From Gnetum montanum (taxonomy: Eukaryota > Streptophyta > Gnetopsida > Gnetales > Gnetaceae), in contig MNCI01005245.1 in assembly GCA_015680685.1 (NCBI GenBank), forward strand, positions 422,351 to 486,350: DNA of 64,000 nucleotides, read 5' to 3'. Made by a program: the position numbers and the translations under genes. The stretch's first letter is position 1; every line of letters starts with the position of its first letter. The notes under the pieces were generated by a model. That model was not told where the DNA came from. It searched no databases and saw only the letters and a program-made list of their open reading frames with translations. Below, one piece after another: positions 48,830 through 58,800 of the stretch.

Positions 48830-51800
48830 TCCTAATTTGCACAACCTATAAATGTGCTCTTCTTAGGGGAGTTGTATCTATCATTCACTTTTAATTCTAA
48901 GATGATGAGAACTTAAGTGAAGCTTGTTGATAGCAATATGATAATTGATAGGAATAGTGGCTAAAAGAGTAAGCTTATATATCTAGTTTATTAGATCTAA
49001 TGTGGTGTAAATAGAATTGACTATACTCTTTCACATGTTCCTACATTTGTGTTAAAACCTTTTGCTTAACTAATTCACAAATATGCTTAGGGTTTTGCTA
49101 CTTGTCATCCCAAGAGATATACCACTTTCTCAACCATTTCATCCCCTAAAAATACTAACCATGGTTTCACAAATCCTCAAGATATGCAAGCTATAAGTAT
49201 ATGTAATGAATTGGCAAAAGGCTTTTACTTCTAAAGGTAATAAACTACATTCACATAATAACATTGAGTAAGGTATTTGCATCTTCATCTTTAACTCATT
49301 AAGAAGAAAAGATTTTTTTGTAATTTTTCAATAACATTCCAAAGTTAACATTGAGTCCATGTCCCCAAACAATACATCCATATTATATAGTAGAATAGAT
49401 GATAGCTTAAAAAAATTGTTTTTTGACCTTCCAAGCCCAAAGACCTATATCCTTGCACTTGTTTTTTGAAAGTATATAAATACTTGAAACCTCCTCCTAT
49501 TTTTTCTTTGAATCACTTTCCCCACATGTAATTTTTCATGTAAATAAGACCTAAGTATTTAAAATAATCTACTATTTACACATTGCTACCTACAAAATGG
49601 AAGTTATAATAATTATTTCTTGTACCCTAGATCATGAATTTTGTTTTATCTACATTTACTTGAAGATGAGATGAACACCAATAATTTTCTAAGATTTTGC
49701 AACATCTTTTGCATACCTTTTGCTGTAGTGGAGGTCATGGCAACATCATCTACATATAAAAGAAGATTCATTACTTGGAATCTAATTATGATAGCATGAC
49801 TATCTTGCCCATTGTATAAACATTCCTATATTTCATCAATAAAGATACCAAAGAGAGTTGAGAATAGTGGACAATCTTTCTTAACTCCAATTTTGCACTG
49901 GAATTGAAATTTTTTCTCTAAATTGCTCTTTGTAATTTCAAAAATCACATTATCATACAATCTTTGAGTTTTCTTAATGAAATATGAAGGAAGGCCAATT
50001 GTATGCAAGCACAACCATAGTTTTGTATGGATCACTAAATCATATACTTTTGCAAAATTAATAAAACAAATAAGAATTTTTTATTACATATTTTTCAAAC
50101 TCCATGTAGTATCTAAAAGTAACTAAGTGATCAATGGTGGAGTGATTTTGTCTAAAACTTGCTTGACATCCTACTTTGATCTAGTTACCTTCAACCCAAG
50201 AACTAATTCTCTTTTTTAGTAGAGTTCCCAACAACTGAGTAATAATATTACTCACAACAATCATTTGATAATTGTTCAAATTATTTTTATCCTCCTTTTT
50301 ATATAACAATATAACATTACTAGTTTTTTAATGCTAATTTCATCCTTGCTCCATTGTTAAATTTAATTTGTGCCAAATTTCTCTATGAATAGACAATCCT
50401 ACCCACTTTAATAATTCTACATCTAAAACATCTAAATCTCCAACTTTTCCAAATGTTAGCTTTTTAATACTCTCTACAACTTCCTCAAGAGTAAATTGGA
50501 GAGGTGCTTACTATATAATAGTAGTAGAATTATCATCTTGTTTTCTAAATAGATTATTATAAAATAATCAAATATCTTGAAAACAAAAATTAAATGATGA
50601 AAAGGCCTTATGATGAAAACATTACCAAAACCATCTAGGTTTCATTTGAGTAGTGCAAGCAAAATATTCCTATTATTCCTTGATAAATTTCCTTCTCTTA
50701 GTTCTAATCAAGCATTTATATGCCTTAACTAAACTTTGTCTATGATTTGTATTTGCATTTTTAATATTTTGCCTAGCTTGCATGTAATCCTCATCAGACA
50801 AAGTCTTTTAAGCATCTTGTTGTTGTGAATACATAACTTGCTTAGCTACTTTAAGTAAAATTTGTTCAAGCTCCTTATGTCTTCTTTGAAGAGCCCATTT
50901 ATTATGTACTACATTCATGTATTTTTCCTTGATTGATTGGGTAAGTATATATTGATAATTTTTTCTATTCTTATTTTTTGTTGTCTGAGAAACAATTGGA
51001 ATTTGTAGCAAAAACTCAACATGATGATGGCAAGATCCCACTAAATCTTCTCTAATTTTCAACTCAATAAAATCAATATCTTCATAAAAACATAAAAGCA
51101 AATCAATGCAAAAGTTACCTTGAGGTCTTATGAAAGTAAATGATAAATATTAAGGAAATCTAGCAAGTCCATTACAAATGAGAAGATCAAAAATTTTTGT
51201 TCATTCTAATAATTGTTGGCCCATCTTATTAATAGTACTATTTGTAGAATGTCAGGTCTAGTTGTGATCTTCAATAATGTTTAAACTACCAACATTATGT
51301 TGCCATTGAATAATTTTTATTTGCTATGAACCTATCATTACACTAATATCTCCACAAATAAATACTTAGCCTTTTGCTACAATTTCTATGCCTAAAAATT
51401 GAAAAGGATGATTATAATACAAGTTTATAGAATGAACATCTTCCCAAGTTTCAACAAAACCAAAAATATTAAAGCTATCAAAGAAGCTAATACTATTGAA
51501 TGTTAAGAAATCTACACCTTAAAGGACCTATGTGTTTTTTGAATACTTTTTGGAATGTTATTTATTTGTAATGACTACCATGTTACTAGCATTTAGGTAT
51601 GCTACAAAACCTTGTTCACAAGCTACCTTAATCTTTTTTTCATTGTTAAGGCCTTTCTACAAGTTCCTTTTGAGTAAGATCCTCATTTATCTAAACATTT
51701 TTCCTGTTCTTACTTTGCTTCTTGTGACTTTAATGTCTCCAAATATGCACCCTATCTTCTAATTATGAAACTTAACAATTACAGGTTAGGGATTTTCATG

Positions 51801-52100
51801 TCATTCATTTGAAATCCTAAAAACTTTATGACTTTTTTGGAGAAGTTATATGTATATAATCTATAAGTTTTTTTTAACTTTTTTAAATAAATTTTTCTTT
51901 GTTTCATCCTCTATCTTTGGGGTGCTTACAAAACAAAAAAAATTTTCTTTTGCCCTTTTTTTTGTCTTGATCTTTCAAAGCTTTTGCAATTGTAGATCTT
52001 GTCTTTGTCTTTGTTCCTTCAAGATTAGATTCATTTTTATTTTCCTTTACCTTGGTTTCAAGTTTTGCTAATTTCAACAAAATCTATTTATTATGCTTTG
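48830..52100 (-). pseudogene. LINE-B, endonuclease and RT (minus strand)
   Basis: Reading right to left, an endonuclease-like part lies at about 51500-51060, with SFFDSFNIFGFVETWEDV, GDISVMIGS (the GDFNA-like block) and LLICNGLARFP. A linker follows at about 51100-50100. RT comes next, with CKIGVKKDCPLFSTLFGIFID at 49832-49900 and an intact YVDD at 49745-49756. The C-terminal SMLLCECSLLPLEVKAF lies at about 49190-49260. Many stops and frameshifts are present. The 5' limit between 51760 and 52500 is not clear; that stretch is Lys/Phe-rich and may hold ORF1 remains. Confidence 0.72.
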
Positions 52101-52529
52101 GAGTAACACTAGTCTCCTTTTTTTCCTCAATCTTCTCTTTGAGGGTTGATGCCCGTCAAAGAATTTCTTTGTTTTATTCATAGATTTCATCAATCAATGC
52201 CATTTTGTTAGCCATATATTTCCATTATACAACTAGAATTTCTTAAGAATAGTTGCATTTATAGATTTTATTTGTGTGCCCTATGATGATGTCATAATAA
52301 AATTTTCAAATCTCTTTAGTAGATGACTTAATTTCTTTGACAACAAATCTACACATAAAATATTAATCAACCTGGCTTGCCTCTAATTTCTCTTTCTACT
52401 ATCTTAGATCAAACTGATGTTAAAACTCTTGTGGTAGAAATCCTCAATGTTAAAACCCTCAATTCCAAACCCCTTGTTGTCTTAGATCAAAGTTGAAACC
52501 TTCACTGCTAAATCCCTCAGTGTAAATAT

Positions 52530-53080
52530 TAGAAATAGATAGAAGGAATTTAGAAGCTTTTTTTGCTAAATGAAACACAATATGATATAATGCTTCTTGA
52601 AGCAAAGATAATGCCATTAAAGGTTAAAGCTATTTATGAGTTTATAGCTTACATTCATAATCTTTCTACATGTTCATTGGATAAATACTTCAAAAAAGTA
52701 ATGATGGAAACCCATGATAAAGTATGACTTCATGAGGGATTTTTATAGCTTAATAAATAGAATATTCAAGAGTACATTCTTTATTCTAATCTTAATCAAG
52801 TTAGTAAATTGGCAAAACAAGTAGTATTTCAAAAAGTTTGGAAAAAGGAAAAGAATAGTTGTATTTGAATAATATCAAAGGAGTCCTCAATTTAAGGAAA
52901 ACTATTTATTTGTTGCTATTCTTGATTATTTATAATGGACAATTTATAGAGTACTATAGGATCTCATCATATAAGAGTTAAAATAGGTAGATTACTCAAA
53001 ATTCCTCATTAGGAATGAATATTCCCATAATACAAATAGCATTGAAGATTAATACCATATTTTCATGTAATGTCTTGCAT
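52530..53080 (+). pseudogene. LINE-C, C-terminal part
   Basis: Plus-strand YDIMLLEAKIMPLKVKAIYEF at about 52575-52640 matches the C-terminal block of LINE-A and LINE-B. SHHIRVKIGRLLKIPH at about 52960-53010 resembles the late LINE block before the final zinc-finger-like segment. It may be the missing end of LINE-C, split from it by LINE-B; this is an inference from strand, order and homology. Confidence 0.55.
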
Positions 53081-53321
53081 TGGAGCACATTAAACATAGA
53101 TGGGATATTAGGGTTGCAAATTTGGTTGTATATTTCAATTGTTATCAGTAGGGATATCTTTTGGAGTGATGGCAAGGTGATTGTTTCTCAAGTCAGAGAC
53201 ATTGAGTTTAAGCTTAAGTGCAACCACTCTAAGAGGTTAAGCTTTTGCTCATCTACCAACCTTGCTTAATAAGATGAGCATTATGACTCCCAAATGCATA
53301 GCATATTTATCTCTACCATAA
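53081..53321. other. Unassigned AT-rich spacer
   Basis: A single 84-codon open stretch (53015-53269) overlaps the LINE-C tail and shows no recognisable domain. No repeat or RNA gene is evident. Confidence 0.4.
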
Positions 53322-53450
53322 AATAAGGTGTTAACCTAGTGGTAAGACTTGAAAGCTCCAAGTCATAGGTTCGATTTTGGTGGGGTAATAATTATCAAGT
53401 TATAATTCAACTATATATCTTAGTGTGTATCTATATCTAAAATTTGGCAT
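53322..53450 (+). repeat. tRNA-derived SINE, copy 1
   Basis: The head AATAAGGTGTTAACCTAGTGG contains an A-box-like TTAACCTAGTGG (53331-53342). GGTTCGATT (53369-53377) is a good B box 38 bases later, the spacing expected for an internal RNA polymerase III promoter. The same head and the following AAGTTATAA...ATATATCTTA tail recur at 56529-56690. It is not a tRNA: no cloverleaf closes and there is no anticodon arm in place. Confidence 0.6.
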
Positions 53451-54250
53451 GGCATGGCACATAAAGTTGCATTTGTGTACCTGATAAGGTTTGGATGCCA
53501 TTAGTGTTTACTAGTAAGTTACTTTACCATTAAAAATCTAAGGGTTTTGGAGATAAATTTTTAGGTTTTCATCCTTATAACTAATCTTGAAAAACCTCCC
53601 CTTTAAGGTAGGAAAAGGATCAAGCCTTGCCCTTATTCAAAAGGGTCCTCACCAGTTTTCACTTCTTACTAAAGGGTTTCTTGTAAATAGGAGAAAACTC
53701 TCTCTAAAAAAAATACATTAATTAAACATAAAAGAACAAATAGCAACAAAAGTTAAAAGTTTTCCCTAAAACAAAAAGAAATTAATATCGTAAAAAACAA
53801 ATTGATTGTTCATATTTCATTGGGAGATGCTTTGCTTGAAATTATAGCTGAAAAGTTAATCATAAAAATGTGTGGTTTATCCATATTTGCATTAAAAAGT
53901 AATTATACTCATCAGTTTGCTACGTGATTTCCACTTACAATTTCAAATTGCTGTAGTCTACACACGACGTTGAATGTCTAGCGTTAAAAACCTTTGAACC
54001 GTATTACATTGTTCAGATGCCAACGCACATTAATGTCTGCATCTCCTGTTATGCCATTTGGACGCCGTGACTATGAGTCAGTGCCAACGAGGAGGAAATC
54101 TTGTCTACAGAGAATGAAATTGAATAGCACGCGAGGGAAAATCAAGCATTCACAATCTGCGAAAAATCAATTAAGCCAGCTATCATGATCTCTGTTCGAG
54201 TGAATGCATGACCGTTGCATGCAGCAGCCAGCGGTAATTCTGGTTTGAAC
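53451..54250. other. Spacer upstream of the host gene
   Basis: 53451-53900 is AT-rich with no recognisable content. From about 53930 the sequence becomes less AT-rich and shows CpG-containing motifs, including TGAGTCA at 54074-54080, a bZIP-type site. It probably includes the distal promoter of the gene at 54388. Confidence 0.4.
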
Positions 54251-54334
54251 TTTGAACGCTGGGCCCTGCCTCATGAGCTACGTAACAACAAAGAACAGCA
54301 ACAACAACGATCAAATTTCGGTGCTTGAGCAGTG

Positions 54335-54342
54335 CATAAAAG
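54335..54342 (+). promoter_or_regulatory. Probable TATA box of the two-exon gene
   Basis: CATAAAAG lies 46 bases before the ATG at 54388, in a stretch without other genes. A start about 30 bases downstream would give a very short leader of roughly 20 bases. The match to the TATA consensus is imperfect. Confidence 0.4.
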
Positions 54343-54387
54343 CCCCACAATCCCACCCAACTCACACATTACAATTCGTCGCCAAAA

Positions 54388-54993
54388 ATGGAGCACAACA
54401 CAGTGAAGGCGCCGCTGGATGTTGCAGCAGCAGCAGCAGAAACAGTAACAATAACAGTCTCCCCTCTGCGCTCTCTCAACGCAGCGTCGCCCGAGCCCAA
54501 TCCGTCGTCCGAGTCCAACCAGATCGACGACCGCTGGCCTCTGCAAGATATCTCCAATCTCTTCGATTTATCATTCGAAGACGGGGCTCTCCTAATCGTA
54601 AGTGTCCGACTTGTTTTTATTTTAATTTTTACTTCTGTTTCACGGAAGTTGATTGTTAGAAACCATGGAATTTTAAATCTTTCACAGAAGATGAAAAATG
54701 AAACCACGGAACGTTAGGCATGGTTCGTGATTATTTACTTCTGTTTCATTTGATCGTTTTTTTCGTTGCAATGTCTTTCTCTGCGTGACACTCGGTTTGA
54801 GTTGCAGGCTGCTGATGCGGCGTTTGACGTGGAAACAGTAGCGGCTCCACGTCACCTGTCAACGCCACGTCGGCGTGCCGATGTGGAGAACTCGCCGGTG
54901 CGCCGTTACTCAGCCGGCGGCACGGCCAGCCCGTCGCCGACGGCGCCCAGAATTTCCGGCGGAAGCGGCAATCTCAGGCGTGGTTTTAGGTGA
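54388..54993 (+). CDS. Two-exon gene, 131-aa protein of unknown function
   Basis: Exon 1 is 54388-54597 (70 codons). The intron is 54598-54807 (210 bp, GTAAGT to TTGCAG, with a T-rich stretch before the acceptor). Exon 2 is 54808-54993 (61 codons plus TGA). Both junctions are in phase 0. The predicted protein has an Ala run near residues 17-21, an acidic/Ser-rich stretch, then WPLQDISNLFDLSFEDG at about 51-67. The C-terminus is basic and Ser/Pro/Arg-rich, with STPRRR, SPVRRYS and a final LRRGFR. There is no signal peptide or membrane segment, and the composition suggests a soluble, partly disordered protein. GC and CpG content are far above the surroundings. I do not recognise the family. The alternative, an unspliced 109-codon reading to 54717, is less likely. 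Confidence 0.7.
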
Positions 54994-55331
54994 TCTGGTT
55001 ATGGCTTTTATCGGATCTGTCTATTCTTTTATTTTATTTTATTTTATTGATATAACTTGATTTTGTTTGCACGGGGAGATTTAGATTCGGTGGTGTTTTC
55101 AGTGGTAAGAGTGGTTGTCACAGGCTCACAGCCTATGTGTTTTCTGGTCTATGTTTTAATGGACCAAAGATTTTCATTGCCATTTTGTATGCTCTTGGGT
55201 TTGATTTATTCTCTGCTCGGATTATTGTCATTCTTATGTGAATGATGTATCATATATTTGTTCCCTGGTGGGAGAGGAGGAGTTGTTTGTGTGTAAGAAC
55301 ACATGCTTGTGTGCCTGGTTTTTCTCCTATT

Positions 55332-55337
55332 AATAAA
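55332..55337 (+). terminator. Candidate polyadenylation signal of the two-exon gene
   Basis: AATAAA lies 339 bases after the stop codon in an AT-rich stretch. It is the first clear hexamer on the plus strand downstream of the gene; use is not shown. Confidence 0.35.
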
Positions 55338-55359
55338 AAATTGTATAATAAGTTTGATG

Positions 55360-55854
55360 AGACACTTCGTGGGGAGAAGTTGATCTTTCAAGTAGTTCCA
55401 TTCATCATGATGTAAACCATTGAAATTAATTTTTAATCACGTATGTTTATTCTATGAGCACATAATCCTTAACCTTTGGCCTTTGACGTTTCGCTCAATC
55501 CTTAATAGCAATGATATTTGGAGGTTATTATGTACCTTATTATGTGATAAGATTCCTACCTTGATCCAACTTAGCAACACCAACTTTAAACATTGGATTT
55601 AAGATATTTTCTACTTCATATATATCCTTGAACATCTTTTTCTTTTGCCCTTTAAATTGCATCTTAAGTTTTGCTTACCTTCCACATAAAGACCTACAAT
55701 CCATTATATGATTTATCTTTTCCAATGCTATGTTGATCTCATGATGCATAAATCCCTACAAGTTATCTCTCTAGGAGTTATCCTCAAAGCTTTAACAATT
55801 AGTTAAAATGATAAATATTTATAAAAAATTGGTTGTAATAGAATATTTTGTTAA
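55360..55854. other. Unassigned AT-rich spacer
   Basis: No open frame, repeat or RNA gene that I can support. It separates the host gene from the transposon mosaic. Confidence 0.4.
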
Positions 55855-56235
55855 ACATCATTATCATCATCCTATCTTTATCCCAACAAAATGGGGTTCA
55901 CTACATTAATTCTTTTTTGTCATTCGCCTCTATGAAGAGCTAGATCTTTATTTATTTGCATTTTTTTTTCAAATCATCTTTAATTACTTTTTCTCATGTC
56001 TTTTTTGATCTTCCTTTTGGGGGCTTTCCTAGAATAACGATGTAGCAACCTTTCTTTATAGGCTCATTGTCTTATCTTTTTTGCATATACCCAAACCATC
56101 TAAGTAACCATTCTTGTAACTTATCTAAAATAGAAGCCACTCCAAGTCTTCCTTTAATATCTATATTATGGGATTTATCTCTTCTAGTAACATTCAACAT
56201 CCATCCAAGCATTCACATTTTTGGCCCCTTATGTA
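55855..56235 (-). pseudogene. RTE-clade LINE, C-terminal end of the RT ORF
   Basis: The minus strand reads MLGWMLNVTRRDK, IKGRLGVASILDKL, LLRWFGYMQKR and then GKPPKGRSKKT-stop-EKVIKDDL. This is the highly characteristic end of RTE-type LINE proteins (compare the usual RLGVA.I.DK and RWFGHVQRR blocks). The element ends near 55860 with ATGATGATAATGATG, in keeping with the short tandem tail of RTE elements. Only the last 120 or so codons are present, a typical 5' truncation. It is unrelated to LINE-A, B and C. Confidence 0.82.
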
Positions 56236-56264
56236 TTTAAATATTATTTACTTATACAATGAGT

Positions 56265-56515
56265 TGTGCATTTGACCAAAAGCCCCTAGAATTATTTTGT
56301 CATCATAAACAACTTATAGCAGTGCCCACCATGGATGATTGAAGAGATATATTTCTCATCATGCCTCCATTCCTTAGATGAGAACATTGTAAGAAGGAAA
56401 GTTGTATGGCCTAAAAGCCTTTGCCAAATGATGAAGTTTGTAGCAAATCATGTAAAATAAGAGAGGATAATTTTCAAAGGCGCATGTTGTTGGAATAAAT
56501 CATGGACAAGTCAAT
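56265..56515 (-). pseudogene. hAT transposase relic, segment 3 (TRFATNF block)
   Basis: The minus strand reads ILSYFTRFATNFIIWQRLL followed by TMFSSKEW. This corresponds to the RP-VTRFATSFLTLQSLL...MF-S-EW block of plant hAT-type (DUF659/BED) transposases. It lies left of the SINE at 56529 and ends where the RTE fragment begins, so the dimerisation domain is missing. Confidence 0.68.
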
Positions 56516-56528
56516 AATTATAAATAAG

Positions 56529-56690
56529 AATAAGGTGTTAGCCTAGTGGTAAGATTCTTGATTTGAAAGCTACAAGTCATGGGTTTGATTTTAGTAGGCC
56601 ATGCTAAGTTATAAAGTTCTAATTGGATTATATATCTTATGGTATTCTTATATTAATCTCCAAAAACTCTCACCCAAATACACATATATT
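56529..56690 (+). repeat. tRNA-derived SINE, copy 2
   Basis: AATAAGGTGTTAGCCTAGTGGT contains a perfect A-box core, TAGCCTAGTGG (56539-56549). The B-box-like GGTTTGATT is at 56582-56590. It has the same head, spacing and tail as 53322-53450. It sits inside the hAT relic, between its TDNA-like and TRFATNF blocks. Confidence 0.62.
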
Positions 56691-56694
56691 ATGT

Positions 56695-57061
56695 TATTAA
56701 CTAAAAGAAAGAAGCAGGTGACATAGTGGCTAGTAAAGACTATGAAACTCATCTTCAATAATGAACATGCATGTTGAAAGGCAGAGGCATTATCAATGAT
56801 AACCAACATTAAAATATTAATTCATTGAAAATTACAAAATAAAAAAAAAAGTAATTAAAACACAATAGAATGAATTTATAAATAATGAAATTTACAAACC
56901 TAAATTGCATGGTTGATGTGAATGTTGGTAATCACTTAAGGATCTTAAAGAAGAATTGGTGACTTCTAACATGATTAGTGCAATCAATAGCCTTTAAAAG
57001 CATAATGACACACATTGAGCCCACCTATATATTTAAGAAGACTCGACCCCTTCTATCTATC
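56695..57061 (-). pseudogene. hAT transposase relic, segment 2
   Basis: Minus-strand sequence directly left of the solo LTR reads LLKAIDCTNHVRSHQFFF, matching the FLKSVDAS block that follows the DGWTD motif in DUF659 proteins. Near 56790-56700 it reads LVIIDNASAFQHACSLL and FTSHYVTCF, matching the VVTDNASAF--AG-LL and WTPC-HC blocks. Reading-frame breaks are present. Confidence 0.7.
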
Positions 57062-57465
57062 TGATGAGTGGCGAGGTACCCCTACACTGAACCATACGAA
57101 ACGGGCGTAGCACACGCGATCTGGTTGAACTCCGCAGACTAAATGCCTAAACGCCCCATGGAACATTTGGGGTTAATCATTCGTTGTCTTCCCAGACTTA
57201 CTTGTTGTTGTCACAGTGTATGGTTAAGTAAGTCCGAGGTATATGATTTTTTTGGTCTTTTCAGGTTTATCTCCTATGCTAGAGGGTGAAGGGTTTAGAA
57301 AGCTAACTAACTCTAACTAAGGACCTAAGTCTAAATTAACTAGCGTCAGCATTCGTTCCCACTTACCGTACACACCCTAAACTATGCAACTGTGGCCACC
57401 AAACGCTAATCGTTACTGGGATCACCACATGTAATGCACGTGCTCGAAGTGGTCGTACTGAGGCC

Positions 57466-57679
57466 CCTAACTAGCCTAAGTGTGATAAGTAGCCGATTCC
57501 TTGGCAAGCCGTACACACCCGTAGGTGCTCGTAGCCAAGTCGTACTTCTCCCATGTTCTAGGAGTGAAGGGTGAGAAGTCCTAACTAGCCTAAGTGCGAT
57601 GAGCAGCCGATTCCTTGACTAGCCGTACACATCCTTAGATGCTCGTAATCAAGTCGTACTCGTACCACATTCTAGGAAA
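57466..57679. repeat. 114-bp tandem duplication inside the solo LTR
   Basis: CCTAACTAGCCTAAGTG starts at 57466 and again at 57580. Each unit contains the series GCCGATTCCTTG, AGCCGTACACA and AAGTCGTACT in the same order. The copies differ at scattered positions. E1 to E5 LTRs do not show this doubling. Confidence 0.88.
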
Positions 57680-57912
57680 GCAATAAATAACAATAAATAA
57701 AATCCTATCCATGCACTGCAAGGTTTATCCAATCAAGTTCATCTTTATTGCCGTACACAACTTGCGTTCAGGTACAAAGTTGCTCGAATAAAGAGTCGTT
57801 CACTCTAGGACTCCTACTGCAGGCACATGGGAAATTAATCTAACTCTGGAGTGATCAAACTGCCAGAGCATCGCTACTTCTAGCCAAGATTGGGAAATGA
57901 GGGGAGTGTTGC

Positions 57913-57924
57913 CTCTTATTTATA
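57913..57924 (-). promoter_or_regulatory. Solo LTR TATA box
   Basis: Minus-strand TATAAATAAGAG, in the same context as the other family LTRs. It is preceded on the U3 side by four GATATC sites between about 57951 and 58020. The promoter part of this LTR is the least decayed in the window and could still be recognised. Confidence 0.55.
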
Positions 57925-58040
57925 GATTTGGCGGCGTACCGCGATATCGTGTATGTGATATCGCAGGGGACGACACGATATCGCGGCGGCCGTGATATCG
58001 TGTACATGATATCGCGGCTTGTGCATATCGCGTCTCATCA

Positions 58041-58800
58041 CTATCCAAGTATCGAGCATGATTCAGTAGTCATTATTTGGCCATGTTGCATAATGTATGC
58101 TAACTATAGTTTGTGCCTTCTCCTATGCACTTTCTAAATAAGAGATTCACATTTTTGTATATGTTGAAACTTTGAATTCCTTAAGATCATAAGTAGTAAT
58201 GTCTTCTAAAGCATATAAAAAATCTAAATATTTAAAAACTTCAAGGGGAAAAAAATTTCTATACCATCTCTTTGTGAATGATTCAAATGCTTTATGTAAT
58301 TCCTCCTTCCATTTTGTAGTATGAAGTATTTGCTAAATAATGACTTTTTAACAATGGTACTACACTATTTGAAAAGTCAACAAGTCATTTAGAATGACCA
58401 CAAACACTAGCTATACTAGTGGTCTTTTGAGGAATGGATATTACACTATTTGTAAAACTTGAACTTCCCAGTGCATCAAATCCAACATTGTCTTACTCAA
58501 TAATGGTTCTAGCTCTAACCCTTGCTAAGTATGATAAAGTCTTTACTTCTATAAATGACTCTCTTTTGGTAGCTTCCTTCAACAATAAGTGTTCCATTGT
58601 TTTATGCTTACTGTTGTTTTCAATTCATTTTTGCAAAACTATGAAGACTTCTTCATGAACCTCCAATGGGGCCTTAAGGCAAGAAGAAGCATCATATCCC
58701 ACCTTATTATAAAGGTATAATTTCATTCTGTTAACATCATGAAACATGATTTTATCACATTAATTACATTACATATTGTCTCTGCTACCTCCAACTTTTA
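58041..58800 (-). pseudogene. hAT transposase relic, segment 1 (BED zinc finger and start of DUF659)
   Basis: The minus strand from about 58795 reads CDKIMFHDVNRMKLYLYNK followed by DASSCLKAPLEVHEEV, the BED-type zinc-finger block (C...C...H...H) of plant hAT transposases. Toward 58041 it reads FKYLDFLYALEDI and IMLDTWI, the last being the SIMSDGWTD-like motif, cut by the solo LTR and continued at 57061. Stops are present. No terminal inverted repeats were located. Confidence 0.68.

Larger units (their letters stand above)
57062..58040 (-). repeat. Solo gypsy LTR (subfamily A, 979 bp) with target-site duplication
   Basis: Read on plus, it starts TGATGAGTGGCGAGG and ends CTCATCA. It is flanked by CTATC on both sides (57057-57061 and 58041-58045). 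No internal element sequence is present, so it is a product of LTR-LTR recombination. It is longer than the other subfamily A LTRs because of a 114-bp tandem duplication (57466-57679). It retains far more CpG (for example CGCGGCGGCCG near 57985) than any other copy. Confidence 0.95.

Noticed and set aside
53331-53400. A functional tRNA gene.
   Set aside because: A and B boxes are present but no acceptor, D, anticodon or T stems pair. The same sequence recurs with a tail at 56529, so it is a SINE.
54271-54707. Minus-strand open stretches of 91 and 112 codons opposite the two-exon gene.
   Set aside because: They are shadows of a GC-rich plus-strand exon with good splice sites. One is rich in Cys and Tyr from reversed GCA repeats and has no domain.
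57466-57679. CRISPR-like array or satellite.
   Set aside because: There are only two diverged units of 114 bp in a plant LTR; it is a simple tandem duplication.
58434-58658. Plus-strand open stretch of 74 codons as a gene.
   Set aside because: The opposite strand carries the hAT-like reading between BED finger and DUF659; the plus frame has no domain.
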